This document shows, piece by piece, positions 27,219 to 35,500 of a stretch of 64,000 bases of DNA. The position numbers and the translations under genes are program-made. The notes beneath the pieces were generated by a model. It saw only the letters and a program-made list of their open reading frames with translations, did no database searches and was not told the DNA's origin. The number at the start of each line of letters is the position of its first letter. Positions within the stretch are counted from its first letter, which is position 1. This stretch comes from Austwickia chelonae NBRC 105200 (GTDB lineage Bacteria; Actinomycetota; Actinomycetes; Actinomycetales; Dermatophilaceae): assembly GCF_000298175.1 (NCBI RefSeq), contig NZ_BAGZ01000021.1:1-64000 (forward strand), in the 5' to 3' direction.

Positions 27219-27548
27219 CTAGGGGAGGGCTAAGGCGGCTTTCAGCCCTGCCTCGACGTCTCGCATGAGGTCAGGTGAGACCGCGCCCGAGTCCTTCAGC
27301 ACCTCGTCTTCATAGATTTCCACGATGTCGTCACAGACAAATACCCCCTCGAGTCCGGAAGCGCGCCCTTTGATGCTCACGATGGTGGGCAAAGGTGGCT
27401 TGGGGGAGGACGTCATGCGTACAGCGAGCACGGAGTCGAGGTTGCGGTTGCGGCGGTTGTTCGACACCACCAAGTAGTACTTGGGATCTAGGCCGCCCAA
27501 CTTGGCGAGGTAGATCTGTCCTCGGTGCAGGGGCCAAGGAGTCTTCAT
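27219..27548 (-). CDS. MazF/PemK-family endoribonuclease toxin
   Basis: This 109-residue toxin with a PemK/MazF fold reads LHRGQIYLAKLGGLDPKYYLVVSNNRRNRNLDSVLAVRMT, then VFVCDDIVEIYEDEV. MazF toxins cleave mRNA or tRNA at short sequence motifs. The ATG overlaps the stop of the upstream antitoxin gene (TGATG), so translation is coupled. Strength of cleavage and target sequence cannot be predicted. It appears intact, unlike the other two toxins in this window. Confidence 0.88.
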   Translation of the reverse strand: MKTPWPLHRGQIYLAKLGGLDPKYYLVVSNNRRNRNLDSVLAVRMTSSPKPPLPTIVSIKGRASGLEGVFVCDDIVEIYEDEVLKDSGAVSPDLMRDVEAGLKAALALP

Positions 27549-27817
27549 CAGTCTTCGTCCGCCCAGCTGGGTCGGCGCCGGCGGCTCGTCGCTTGGCGTC
27601 GCTCTCGGCTAGCTACTCGCTCTTGGGCGATCTGAGCGTATCCTCGTTCGGAGAGCTCATCCTGCATGAGTTGTAGGCCTCGACGGGTCGCTTCGGCCAG
27701 GACCGCTGCCTCAGACTGCTTCTGGTACTGCGGGGCAGAGCGTATGAGTTCCAGGTCGCGCAGGTCGGTGGAAGACAGCGGCAGACTCTTGCGGACCTTC
27801 ATCAACTTGTTGGCCAT
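27548..27817 (-). CDS. Antitoxin of the MazF pair
   Basis: This 89-residue antitoxin has LMKVRKSLPLSSTDLRDLELIRSAP near the start, a helical middle (EAAVLAEATRRGLQLMQDEL), and an arginine-rich then acidic tail (RRQATSRRRRPSWADED) that would wrap the toxin. It lacks an obvious named domain; a ribbon-helix-helix-like N-terminus is possible. The start at 27817 has GGAG upstream; a longer frame up to 27874 would translate through the palindromic operator and is not preferred. The 15-bp inverted repeat at 27833-27868 directly upstream suits autoregulation. Confidence 0.75.
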   Translation of the reverse strand: MANKLMKVRKSLPLSSTDLRDLELIRSAPQYQKQSEAAVLAEATRRGLQLMQDELSERGYAQIAQERVASRERRQATSRRRRPSWADED

Positions 27818-27832
27818 TGCTCCATAGTGCAT

Positions 27833-27868
27833 CAAATACCTGCTGCACGTAAATGCAGCAGGTATTTG
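27833..27868. promoter_or_regulatory. Palindromic operator of the MazEF-like operon
   Basis: CAAATACCTGCTGCA (27833-27847) and TGCAGCAGGTATTTG (27854-27868) form a perfect 15-bp inverted repeat with a 6-nt spacer, 15 bp upstream of the antitoxin start. The short sequence AGTGCATCA occurs on both flanks (about 27826 and 27878) as a direct repeat. This layout is typical for binding by an antitoxin-toxin complex. Confidence 0.75.
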
Positions 27869-27937
27869 AATCATATAAGTGCATCATGCGTAGTGCTTCA
27901 GCTGACCGATCGCCCACGGCAGGTAGCGATTCCGCCA

Positions 27938-28150
27938 GAGCTGCGGGGCTCCGGCGAACGCTCGTTCGCCGAGCTGACTCGCCGCAAACTACGGCGCTCG
28001 ACCCACCGGCCCGTCACCGAACTCGAACGCGACATCGTCACCTGGACCCAGGAATGGAACAAGAACCCCACGACCGTTCGTGTGGACCAAGATCGCCGAC
28101 CAGATCCTCGACACCCTCAGCGGATACTGCAAATGAATCAACGACACTAG
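27938..28150 (+). pseudogene. IS630-family transposase remnant (C-terminus)
   Basis: The plus strand reads RSFAELTRRKLRRSTHRPVT, then ELERDIVTWTQEWNKNP, then after a frameshift RPFVWTKIADQILDTLSGYC and a stop. This is the conserved C-terminal end of IS630 (Tc1/mariner-like) transposases, with the frameshift near 28075. The catalytic DDE core is missing. The element is dead and no terminal repeat pair was found around it. Confidence 0.75.
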
Positions 28151-28627
28151 GGCGCTATGACCCTGCCTGGCACGATGGGATCTCTGGGAATTTCATACCT
28201 CGGACATGCTGATCGGAGCTGCTCTCATCGGTGTGTCCAGCGCCATGATCTACCCCGGACTTCTCACATAAGTCGTGGCCTTGTCGGGAAGCCTTCGGGC
28301 CAAGGCTGCTGCTTCTTTGGAGTCGTTCACCGTTCTCGGCTACGGAAGTAGAAGCCTGACGATTCGGCAGGAGCGAGGTCGACTGTTGCAGCAGCAGCGA
28401 CAGCCAAGAGAGCTTGGCCATGACATTTCCTGCTTTCCTCATGTTGAACGACTTCGGGTTCACGGCTCAGCAATACGGAATTGCACTCGGGGTGCCAGCA
28501 TTGGGGGGGATTGGTCGGATCGATCATTTCTGCACGCTGGGGTACTGCGACGAATGAAGCAGGATTACAGAAGAGCTGTGCGTTCCTCAAGGGGACTTCT
28601 GATAACCAGATCTGCATCCAATCTCGC
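28151..28627 (+). pseudogene. Degraded transporter-like stretch (possible MFS remnant)
   Basis: No intact gene is present. Short plus-strand pieces look like membrane-transporter helices: MLIGAALIGVSSAMIYPGLLT (about 28207-28272), VVALSGSLRAKAAAS after a stop, MLNDFGFTAQQYGIALGVPALGG (about 28442-28510), and in the next frame GLVGSIISARWGT. They fit a major-facilitator protein broken by stops and frameshifts, but similarity is judged by eye only. Overlapping minus-strand ORFs have no recognisable content. Confidence 0.35.
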
Positions 28628-29191
28628 CTACGGCTGAGAACTGATGTTTTGTGGTCCACTCGCCGGTGACGGTGCAGAATGTGGCCTTCGAAGTTGAGGC
28701 GCGGTTACTGCGGGTGCTGGCGGGGGCGTCAACGAAGGCGTAGGCCGTGGTGTCTCTGTAGGTGGGTAAGGCATCTGCTGAGGAGGTGGGAGACGTTGTA
28801 GTGGTGGCGTACGGGCTGGTCTGGTCACCGAAGGCGGACCGTAGCCAGGCGGCGGAGCATCTCGACACCCATAGACACGCAGTCCACCGTTCGGGCAAGC
28901 CATCATGCGCGACAGCTCCTCATCGGTGAACTCAGGTTCGGCGCTGGCCGAGTCTGAAGGCTTCGACAGGCTGTCGCCACGTCTTGTCTCCCTGCCCTCC
29001 AGATCAGTTCCAGTGACCAAGGTGGCGGTTTCGGTTGCGCTTGGTGATGGCAGCGATGTGGTGGGGTCAGCAGTCACCGTGATGACTGTGGTGGGGGCTT
29101 GCTGGGCGGTGGAGCATCCAGTGAGGAGAGCTGCGGCTGTCAGCGCGATCAGCATCGTCCCCGGGCGAGAGAAGACATGCACGAATCGCAC
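28628..29191 (-). CDS. Proline-rich predicted lipoprotein, unknown function
   Basis: This 187-residue protein starts with a lipoprotein signal, MLIALTAAALLTGCSTAQQ (lipobox LTGC). A Ser/Thr-rich linker, a short conserved-looking part EFTDEELSRMMACPNGGLRVYGC with two Cys residues, and a Pro-rich C-terminus (PPPGYGPPSV, PLQRLPPPQQMPYPP) follow. It should be lipid-anchored outside the membrane. The Pro/Thr/Ser-rich parts suggest a wall-spanning, disordered protein. It stands alone, and no family is recognised. Confidence 0.6.
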   Translation of the reverse strand: MRFVHVFSRPGTMLIALTAAALLTGCSTAQQAPTTVITVTADPTTSLPSPSATETATLVTGTDLEGRETRRGDSLSKPSDSASAEPEFTDEELSRMMACPNGGLRVYGCRDAPPPGYGPPSVTRPARTPPLQRLPPPQQMPYPPTETPRPTPSLTPPPAPAVTAPQLRRPHSAPSPASGPQNISSQP

Positions 29192-29482
29192 ATTACTCTC
29201 GAGTACGACGTGAGCCTCTCAATGTCTCTCTGTAAGGCCAATCAGGTGTGGTTCTAGATTAACCATTGCCCCTAGGAGAAGTTGAACGTTAGCGGCATCT
29301 GAACTGTTCACGTACTGTTTCGGGGCTGTTGAGCCTAGCCAAGCCGCCATTTCGAGGGTTGCGACCTTGGATCGGCGGGCTGAGAAATATGGGCCGGTAA
29401 ACACCGCGGCTGGTCGAAGTTCGTCAGGCAGCCTCGACTGCTCATCCCAGGCGGGGCCGCCCGACGGGTCTATTCTCAGGGC
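29192..29482. other. Intergenic stretch without a supported gene
   Basis: This 291-bp gap holds the divergent promoters of the lipoprotein and secreted-hydrolase genes. A 61-codon minus-strand ORF (29219-29404) starting at GTG has no ribosome binding site and no recognisable domain. Confidence 0.4.
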
Positions 29483-30682
29483 ATGAAGAGCGCATGCGGT
29501 CGAATTTCCTTGCGTTTCAAAGTTTTAGTGGCGACATCAGTGATTCTGGTGGCTGGCCCCTCGTCCCTGGCGGCCGCTGTCTCCCCGTCGCCGACCGGCC
29601 CGTCGCCAGTCCCCGCCGTGACCGGAACGGCGCCGTCGACTTCCACCCCGGGACGGGCGGTGACCGCACCCGCCGAATCCCGCCACATGCCTCGCGTCCC
29701 GCGCGGCTGGATCGAGGAGGAGATCACCTTCGCCAGCGCGAGCGGCACCGTCTACGCCACCTGGCTGCACCCCCTCGACACAGGGACACCCCGCCCCGCC
29801 GCGCTGCTCATCGCCGGCAGCGGACCCACCGACCGCAATGGCGACAGCGTCGACGGCAAAGGAAATGTTCTCCGGCTCGGCTCGCTCCAAGCCGTCGCCC
29901 GCACCTACGCCGCACACGGCATGCCCAGCCTGCGCTACGACAAACTCGGCAGCGGAAAAACCGGCCTCGGCACCGTCGGGCAGCAACAACCGAAGTTCGA
30001 GATGTTCCGTGACCAGTCCGAACGAGCCCTCGCCACCCTCGCCGGCCGGCCCGGCGTCGACCGGACGCGCCTGATCGTCGTTGGACACAGCGAAGGAGGC
30101 CTCCACGCCCAACTCCTGGCCCTGGGAAGGAAACCCGGGCTGCCGACAGTGCGCGGGATCAACCTGCTCACCCCGCTGCCGACGCGTTTTCTCGACATCC
30201 TCGTCGACCAGCTGACCAACCGCTTCCAAGCCGCGGTCGCCGCCGGACAGATCACCCCTGAACAAGGCCGGGAGCTGACCCGCCAAGTGACCTCGGCGAT
30301 GAAAGCCATCCGCGAGGGGAAACCGCTGCCCACCCTGGACGAACACCTCACAGGGATCTTCTTCCCGCAGATCGTGCCCTACCTGCGGCAGATCGACAGC
30401 TTCGACCCGGTGACCCTCGCCGGACAGACCCGAGCCGACCTCCACGTGCTCCTCGCCTGCGGAGACGTCGACGTCCAGGTCGGATGCCCCGACGTCCACC
30501 GCCTCGCGGACGGCTTCACCGGGCTGTACCGAGCGCCCCGCTTCGTCACACTCACCGGAGTGAACCACGTCCTGAAGGAAGACCCCACCGGGTGGGCCTA
30601 TCTGCAGGACCTGCCCTACTCGGCCCGACTCGGACAAGAGATCGGCCGATTCGCTGCCGCACTACGGGCACCGACACCGTAG
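29483..30682 (+). CDS. Secreted alpha/beta hydrolase
   Basis: This 399-residue exported hydrolase has a signal peptide (RFKVLVATSVILVAGPSSLAAA) and a Pro/Ser/Thr-rich linker to about residue 70. The alpha/beta-hydrolase core follows: oxyanion region PAALLIAGSGPTDRNGD, nucleophile elbow VVGHSEGGLHA (Ser near residue 201), then LLACGDVDVQVGCPDV with the likely acid, and LTGVNHVLKED with the catalytic His. The AGSGPTDRNG motif is typical of S9/DLH-like secreted esterases. The substrate is unknown. It stands alone, and the next gene also encodes a secreted protein. Confidence 0.85.
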   Translation: MKSACGRISLRFKVLVATSVILVAGPSSLAAAVSPSPTGPSPVPAVTGTAPSTSTPGRAVTAPAESRHMPRVPRGWIEEEITFASASGTVYATWLHPLDTGTPRPAALLIAGSGPTDRNGDSVDGKGNVLRLGSLQAVARTYAAHGMPSLRYDKLGSGKTGLGTVGQQQPKFEMFRDQSERALATLAGRPGVDRTRLIVVGHSEGGLHAQLLALGRKPGLPTVRGINLLTPLPTRFLDILVDQLTNRFQAAVAAGQITPEQGRELTRQVTSAMKAIREGKPLPTLDEHLTGIFFPQIVPYLRQIDSFDPVTLAGQTRADLHVLLACGDVDVQVGCPDVHRLADGFTGLYRAPRFVTLTGVNHVLKEDPTGWAYLQDLPYSARLGQEIGRFAAALRAPTP

Positions 30683-30863
30683 AACTCCGGGAGTCGAACG
30701 GCCCCCGTCCGGGAACAAGAACACCTTCGGTAGGGAAAGCCTGAAATGTCGGCACCCGATCGCACCCTTCACCGACAATTTCTGCAGAATATATTCAAGT
30801 TCTGCACAGTGCGACTGTATAGATTCTCACCACATCTCCCGGTCGCTGCAGACAGGAAAAAAC

Positions 30864-31739
30864 GTGAAAATTCGGACAGCCTGCAAGAGGGTCCTCACAC
30901 TCGCCGCAGTGGGCGCCCTGGCCGTCTCGCTCACACCCGCCGCCCACGCCACCTCAGGAAGCGGGTTCGAAGGGCATTTCACCGGCAACGGTTCGATGAG
31001 CAGGGGAGAGATCAGGAAACACGTCCAGGTCAACGCCAAGAAATACGGATCACGTGAATTCGGCGTCCTGGCACTGGCCTTCGACAAAGAATTCCTCGCG
31101 AAAGCCGGCGCGGCCCAGCAGGAAGTCTTCACCCGGAAATGCCTCGACAACGAAGCCTGCGCCTCGGTGCTCGGACACCCCTCCCTGCCCATCAAGGACG
31201 ACGCCGTCAAGAAGTTCCACACCGCAGCCACCAACTTCTGCGCCAAGAAGGTCAACAGCCCCACCCCCGAGGTCACCTTCAAGAAATACGCCTTCAAAGA
31301 GACCGGCACCGGCTTCGTCAGCGAGAAAACCGGCCCCACCCAGAGCAACACCACCGGCCAGGACCGCTCCCTCGAACTGAAGAACCCCGAGACCTACACC
31401 AAGAACAACACCGTCGGATGGGGCATCGAGGCCAAGGACGTCGACAAGAACGACAAAGTGAAAAAAGCCCTCCCCAAGACCTTCACCCAGAGCATCGGCA
31501 GCAACGTCGAAGTCACCCGCACCATCACCGCAAAACCAGGCGAGAACTACCGCCTCGACAAGGGACACCAAGAAGTCAAAGGCATCGCCTCCGCGACCTT
31601 CCAGAGCGGCACCCACCGGTTGTGCAACAACCTGAAAGCCGAGGACAACGAATTCTCCTACGGGCACTCCACCACCGAGAAAGTCCACCAGGTCGACGCC
31701 TCCGGCAAGATCCTCCGCGAAATCACCCCGACCCGCTGA
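30864..31739 (+). CDS. Secreted protein of unknown function, possibly beta-rich toxin-like
   Basis: This 291-residue protein starts at GTG 30864 with AGGA upstream. It has a clear signal peptide (RVLTLAAVGALAVSLTPAAHA), so the mature form begins near residue 30. The mature part has four Cys residues (KCLDNEACAS, NFCAKK, RLCNN), many Lys residues and a Thr/Ser-alternating stretch KTFTQSIGSNVEVTRTITAK that could be beta hairpins. A distant likeness to pore-forming ETX/MTX2-aerolysin proteins crossed my mind but cannot be confirmed by eye. It is flanked by a secreted hydrolase and, convergently, by an NRPS-like gene; no link is evident. Confidence 0.6.
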   Translation: MKIRTACKRVLTLAAVGALAVSLTPAAHATSGSGFEGHFTGNGSMSRGEIRKHVQVNAKKYGSREFGVLALAFDKEFLAKAGAAQQEVFTRKCLDNEACASVLGHPSLPIKDDAVKKFHTAATNFCAKKVNSPTPEVTFKKYAFKETGTGFVSEKTGPTQSNTTGQDRSLELKNPETYTKNNTVGWGIEAKDVDKNDKVKKALPKTFTQSIGSNVEVTRTITAKPGENYRLDKGHQEVKGIASATFQSGTHRLCNNLKAEDNEFSYGHSTTEKVHQVDASGKILREITPTR

Positions 31740-31745
31740 ACCCAC

Positions 31746-31775
31746 GTCGGCGGCAGTACACCCACTGCCGCCGAC
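31746..31775. terminator. 12-bp hairpin between convergent genes
   Basis: GTCGGCGGCAGT (31746-31757) and ACTGCCGCCGAC (31764-31775) pair perfectly around a 6-nt loop between the stops at 31739 and 31809. Confidence 0.7.
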
Positions 31776-31808
31776 CACACCCGACGCGCCCCGGCACGAA
31801 GCCCGCCG

Positions 31809-34376
31809 TCACTCCGTCAAGAACTCCCGCACATGATCGGCAACCTCGTCCACCCACGGCGAGCGCAACATCGTCACGTGGTCGCCGGACACCGTCACCG
31901 AACGCCACCTGCCGGTCAGGAACGGATCCCACACCGACCGCATCGTCCGCTCCGGAGTGTCCGCCAGCACCACCAAGGTCTTTCCCGGCCACGGCCGGCC
32001 GTGGTAGTACGGCGCGATCATGTTCGCGTGATCGAACAGTCGCCACGCCATGCTGCCATTGCTGCTGGTCGCCGCCAGCGCCACCGTCCCACCCAGGAAT
32101 TTCGCCTGCTCGATGAGTGAACGTTTCGGCGGCGGCGGCATGTACGCCGCATCCGGGGGGAAGGAATCCAGGATCACCAGGTGGCTCACCCGGTCGCCCG
32201 AGGCCACCAACTGGTGCGCCATCTCCACCGCGACCACCCCGCCGAACGAATGGCCTGCCAGGATGTACGGGCCGTGCGGTTGAATCCGGCGGATCTGCGC
32301 GATCCGGCGTTTCGCCATCTTGCGGATCGACCATTCCGGCAGGCCGCGGCCCTCGACCAGAGGCGACTGCAAAGCATAGGACGGCTGATCCGGGCCTAAG
32401 CGGTTCGCCAACGCCAGGAAACCGACACCCAGACCGCCGGCCCCGGTCACCAGGAACACCGGTGGGCGACTCCCGTTGCTCTGCAAAGGCAGTGACCAAC
32501 GACGTTTGTCTTTCGGGCCGTCCTCCAGGAGCCGGGCAGCGAACACGCGCAGCGTCGGTGTCTCCGCCAACATCCGGGTCTCCGCGCGCGCCGGGGAAAC
32601 TCCCACGTCGTTGATCAGCCGGGTCATCAGCTCCTCGGCGCTCAGCGAATCGCCGCCCAGGGCGAAGAAATCGGAGTAGCCCCGCAGTGTCGTCTTGTCG
32701 AGGCACAGGACGTGTGCCCAGTGTTCGGCGATCAGGCATTCCCACCCGGTTTTGAGGTGTTCGCTGTCGTCGTCATCGGCGGGGACCGGTTCGGGCAGGG
32801 CCTTCCGGTCGATCTTTCCTCGTTCGGTGCGCGGCAATTCGTCCAGGAGGACGATGATCTCCGGGACCATGTGCGCCGGGAGGCGTCCTCGCAGTGAACT
32901 GCGCACCGCAGCTTCGCCGGTGTCGGTGCCTGATTCCAGCACGACGTAGGCCAGTAGCCGGGTTGCCTGGTCGTGCGGGCGGATCCCGCTGACGACTACG
33001 GCTTCGCGTACTCCGGGGATCTGGAAGAGTGCGGCGTCGATCTCTCCGGGGTCGACCAGATAGCCGCGGATCTTCACGCTGTGGTCGGCGCGGCCCACGA
33101 TCATGTGGTTGCCGTCCGGCAGCAGGCGTCCTTGGTCGCTGGTGAGATAGGTGTGCCAGCCGTCCTCGGTGCGGCCGAAGGAGGCCTCGGTCTGCTCCGG
33201 GAGCCCCCAGTAACCCAAGGAGAAACACGGTGCGCTCACCCGGACCCGTCCGACCTCGCCCTCGGGGACCGGGACTCCCTCGGCGTCGACGATCTCCACG
33301 ACGGTGCGGCCTACGCCTTTCCCTGCGGGCAGCTGGCCGTCCACCGTTGCCGGGTCGACCACGTACTCGGTGAGCAGCCCGGTCTCCGAACAGCCGTACC
33401 GGTTGCGGATCGTGCATCCCGGCGGGAGGAAAGCCGTCGCCGGGAGGACGTCTCGGGCGTGGGCGGGTTCACCGGCGATCGTCAGGTGGCGCAGGCCGGA
33501 CAACAGGTCGGGGCGGGGGGTCGACGCGGTGAAGCCGCGCAGGATCGCCGGGGACGCGATCATCAACGTGCAGCCTTGTTTGTCGATGAAGGCGGCGAGC
33601 TGGCCGATCCCGGTGGTGCGGGTGTCGTACAGGTGCATCGTCACGCCCACCAGCAGGCCGTGCACGGTCGCGGTCAACCCGGCGTGGAAGGCGATCGGCA
33701 GGGTGTGCGCGAAGACGTCGGTGTCGCCATAACAGCCCGCCGAGATGCTGGAGTTCCACGCGTCGCGGATCAACATCTCGTGCGGATTCGCCACTGCTTT
33801 CGGTTCGCCGGTCGACCCGGAGGTGAAAGCCACCACGGCGACATCGCGGGCGTTCGGGGGGTTCTCCCACAACCGGTCCACGCCGGTGGCGTCGCCATGA
33901 GTGGCATCGCCCTCGGGGACGACCACGCGGATGCCCAATTCGCCGGCGAGGAACTGCTGGCTCGGTGCGGTCAACACGATCCGCGCGCCGACTCGTCGCA
34001 CCAGACGCCGGGAGCGGTCGGCCGGGGTCCGGGGATCCAACACCAGCACCGGATGTCCTGAGGCCAGGACCGCGACCAGCGCGGCGACCGCGTCGACCTC
34101 GTGGTCGAACAGCAGCGCCACCGGCTCGTACGCCCCGAACTCGGCTTCTCCGAAACGGCGGGGCGGCGGGACCAGTTCGGTCAGTTCGTTCTGCAGGTCG
34201 GACAGGATCGACGCGGCCCGGGCGGCCAGCGCGCCGTAGGTCAACGAATGCTTCGGGTCGGTGACAGCGATCTTCGAGGGTTGCTCGGTCATGACATCGC
34301 GTAGACGGGGGATGATCCCCGCTGGGATGTCCTCCTCCTGCAGAGCGCGGCAGCGTTGCTTGTCGGCACCGATCAT
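31809..34376 (-). CDS. Stand-alone NRPS-like synthetase, A-T-TE architecture
   Basis: This protein of about 855 residues has three domains. The adenylation domain (about 1-520) has AFTSGSTGEPKAV, NRYGCSETG, YLTSDQGRLLPDGNHMIVGR and ERGKIDRKALP. The carrier domain (about 540-620) has FFALGGDSLSAEEL with the phosphopantetheine Ser. The thioesterase (about 640-855) has AGHSFGGVVAVEM and a late GDHVTML His. There is no condensation domain. The A4 position that binds the alpha-amino group (Asp in FDAS) reads LPIAFHAG, with His instead, so an ordinary amino acid is unlikely; a keto, hydroxy or aryl acid is possible. A-T-TE enzymes such as RalA or EchA condense two 2-oxo acids. The start at 34376 has GAGGGGG upstream; the frame extends to 34439. 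No tailoring genes or PPTase are adjacent. Confidence 0.85.
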   Translation of the reverse strand: MIGADKQRCRALQEEDIPAGIIPRLRDVMTEQPSKIAVTDPKHSLTYGALAARAASILSDLQNELTELVPPPRRFGEAEFGAYEPVALLFDHEVDAVAALVAVLASGHPVLVLDPRTPADRSRRLVRRVGARIVLTAPSQQFLAGELGIRVVVPEGDATHGDATGVDRLWENPPNARDVAVVAFTSGSTGEPKAVANPHEMLIRDAWNSSISAGCYGDTDVFAHTLPIAFHAGLTATVHGLLVGVTMHLYDTRTTGIGQLAAFIDKQGCTLMIASPAILRGFTASTPRPDLLSGLRHLTIAGEPAHARDVLPATAFLPPGCTIRNRYGCSETGLLTEYVVDPATVDGQLPAGKGVGRTVVEIVDAEGVPVPEGEVGRVRVSAPCFSLGYWGLPEQTEASFGRTEDGWHTYLTSDQGRLLPDGNHMIVGRADHSVKIRGYLVDPGEIDAALFQIPGVREAVVVSGIRPHDQATRLLAYVVLESGTDTGEAAVRSSLRGRLPAHMVPEIIVLLDELPRTERGKIDRKALPEPVPADDDDSEHLKTGWECLIAEHWAHVLCLDKTTLRGYSDFFALGGDSLSAEELMTRLINDVGVSPARAETRMLAETPTLRVFAARLLEDGPKDKRRWSLPLQSNGSRPPVFLVTGAGGLGVGFLALANRLGPDQPSYALQSPLVEGRGLPEWSIRKMAKRRIAQIRRIQPHGPYILAGHSFGGVVAVEMAHQLVASGDRVSHLVILDSFPPDAAYMPPPPKRSLIEQAKFLGGTVALAATSSNGSMAWRLFDHANMIAPYYHGRPWPGKTLVVLADTPERTMRSVWDPFLTGRWRSVTVSGDHVTMLRSPWVDEVADHVREFLTE

Positions 34377-34581
34377 CACGGCAGGCCCCCTCGAGACTTC
34401 GTGGACAGTTCGCCTGGAGTCTAGGAGCACCCCTGTCAACCATCGACAGCGCGGTCGAAATCATCTATCCGGTAAAGGATTTCCGCTACTCAGCGGGGGT
34501 CTGCGTCAAGGAGGCGTCAAGACCCGTCAGCTCCACGTCAGGAAAAGACCACCCCCGGGCGCACCGCCTTTCGATGGAGAC

Positions 34582-35340
34582 ATGACCCCCACCCACGCCG
34601 TAGGGAGAGACGCCCTGACCGAGGCCCTGCACCACCCCCGGGTACGACGCGCCCTCGCCGCACTGGCCCCCCTGCTCCTCGCCGCCGCACTCGTCCCCAC
34701 CCGGGAGAACACCGACCCAGCCATCACCGTCCTCCTCTTCACCCTCATTGTGGTGGCCTTCGCCGCCACCGGCGACCGCGCGGCCGGGCTGCTCAGCGCC
34801 CTGTCCTGCGCCGCCTGGATGGACTTCTTCCTCATCCCGCCCTATCTGACCTTCCGGATCGCCCGCACCGACGACATCCTCCTCGCGCTGCTCCTCGCCG
34901 CCGTCGGACTCGCCGTCACCGAACTCGCCCTCCGCGGAAGAAAACAGGCATCCGTCGCCGCCCGCCGCGCAGGCTATGTCGACGGCGTCCTCGAAGTCCT
35001 CCGGACCGACCCCGACAGCGACTCCGGCAACGACCGCAGACAAGCGATCTGCCAGGAGATCACCCGCGTCCTCGGCATCGACTCCTGCACCTGCTCACCC
35101 GGAGCGCCACCCGGCGGATGGCCCACCCTCACCGACACCGGCCGACTCGACCACCTCGGCTACCTCAGCGACCCCACCGTCGACGGACTCCCCACCACCA
35201 CCATCACCGTGATCCCCGTCAGCCGCGGACACGAGATCGTGGCCCACTTCCGACTCACCGCGGCCACCCGGGTCGTCCACCCCAGCGACGACCAGCTGAA
35301 AGTGGCCTTCCTCCTCGCCGAACAAGCCGCCACCGGCTGA
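34582..35340 (+). CDS. DUF4118 (KdpD-type membrane domain) protein
   Basis: This 252-residue membrane protein has four hydrophobic helices (ALAALAPLLLAAALVPT; AITVLLFTLIVVAFAATG; LLSALSCAAWMDFFLIPP; ILLALLLAAVGLAVTEL), matching the DUF4118 transmembrane module of KdpD. The WMDFFLIPPYLTF stretch resembles LNWFFTPPLHTF in the KdpD of this operon. A GAF-like cytosolic part follows, but there is no kinase domain. It is first in the kdp operon, 73 bp before kdpF, so it may tune the KdpD sensor or respond to potassium. GGAG precedes the ATG. Confidence 0.8.
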   Translation: MTPTHAVGRDALTEALHHPRVRRALAALAPLLLAAALVPTRENTDPAITVLLFTLIVVAFAATGDRAAGLLSALSCAAWMDFFLIPPYLTFRIARTDDILLALLLAAVGLAVTELALRGRKQASVAARRAGYVDGVLEVLRTDPDSDSGNDRRQAICQEITRVLGIDSCTCSPGAPPGGWPTLTDTGRLDHLGYLSDPTVDGLPTTTITVIPVSRGHEIVAHFRLTAATRVVHPSDDQLKVAFLLAEQAATG

Positions 35341-35413
35341 GCGGACGACCCACCGAACAGCCGGGCGCACCCGCCTCCGGCCACCACCCCGCACCGAGGA
35401 GAACCCGCCCCCG

Positions 35414-35500
35414 ATGTTCGAGAACGTCCTCGCAGCCCTCCTGGCCCTCGGCCTCCTGGGCTACCTGACCTACGCGCTGACCCACCCCGAGAAGTTCTGA
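35414..35500 (+). CDS. kdpF: KdpF, small subunit of the potassium ATPase
   Basis: This 28-residue peptide is one membrane helix ([19 protein letters not shown]) followed by HPEKF, a typical KdpF tail. It stabilises the KdpABC complex. Its stop overlaps the kdpA start (TGATG), so translation is coupled. Confidence 0.9.
   Translation: MFENVLAALLALGLLGYLTYALTHPEKF

Noticed and set aside
28155-28463. Minus-strand 102-codon ORF
   Set aside because: No ribosome binding site or domain; it lies opposite transporter-like debris.
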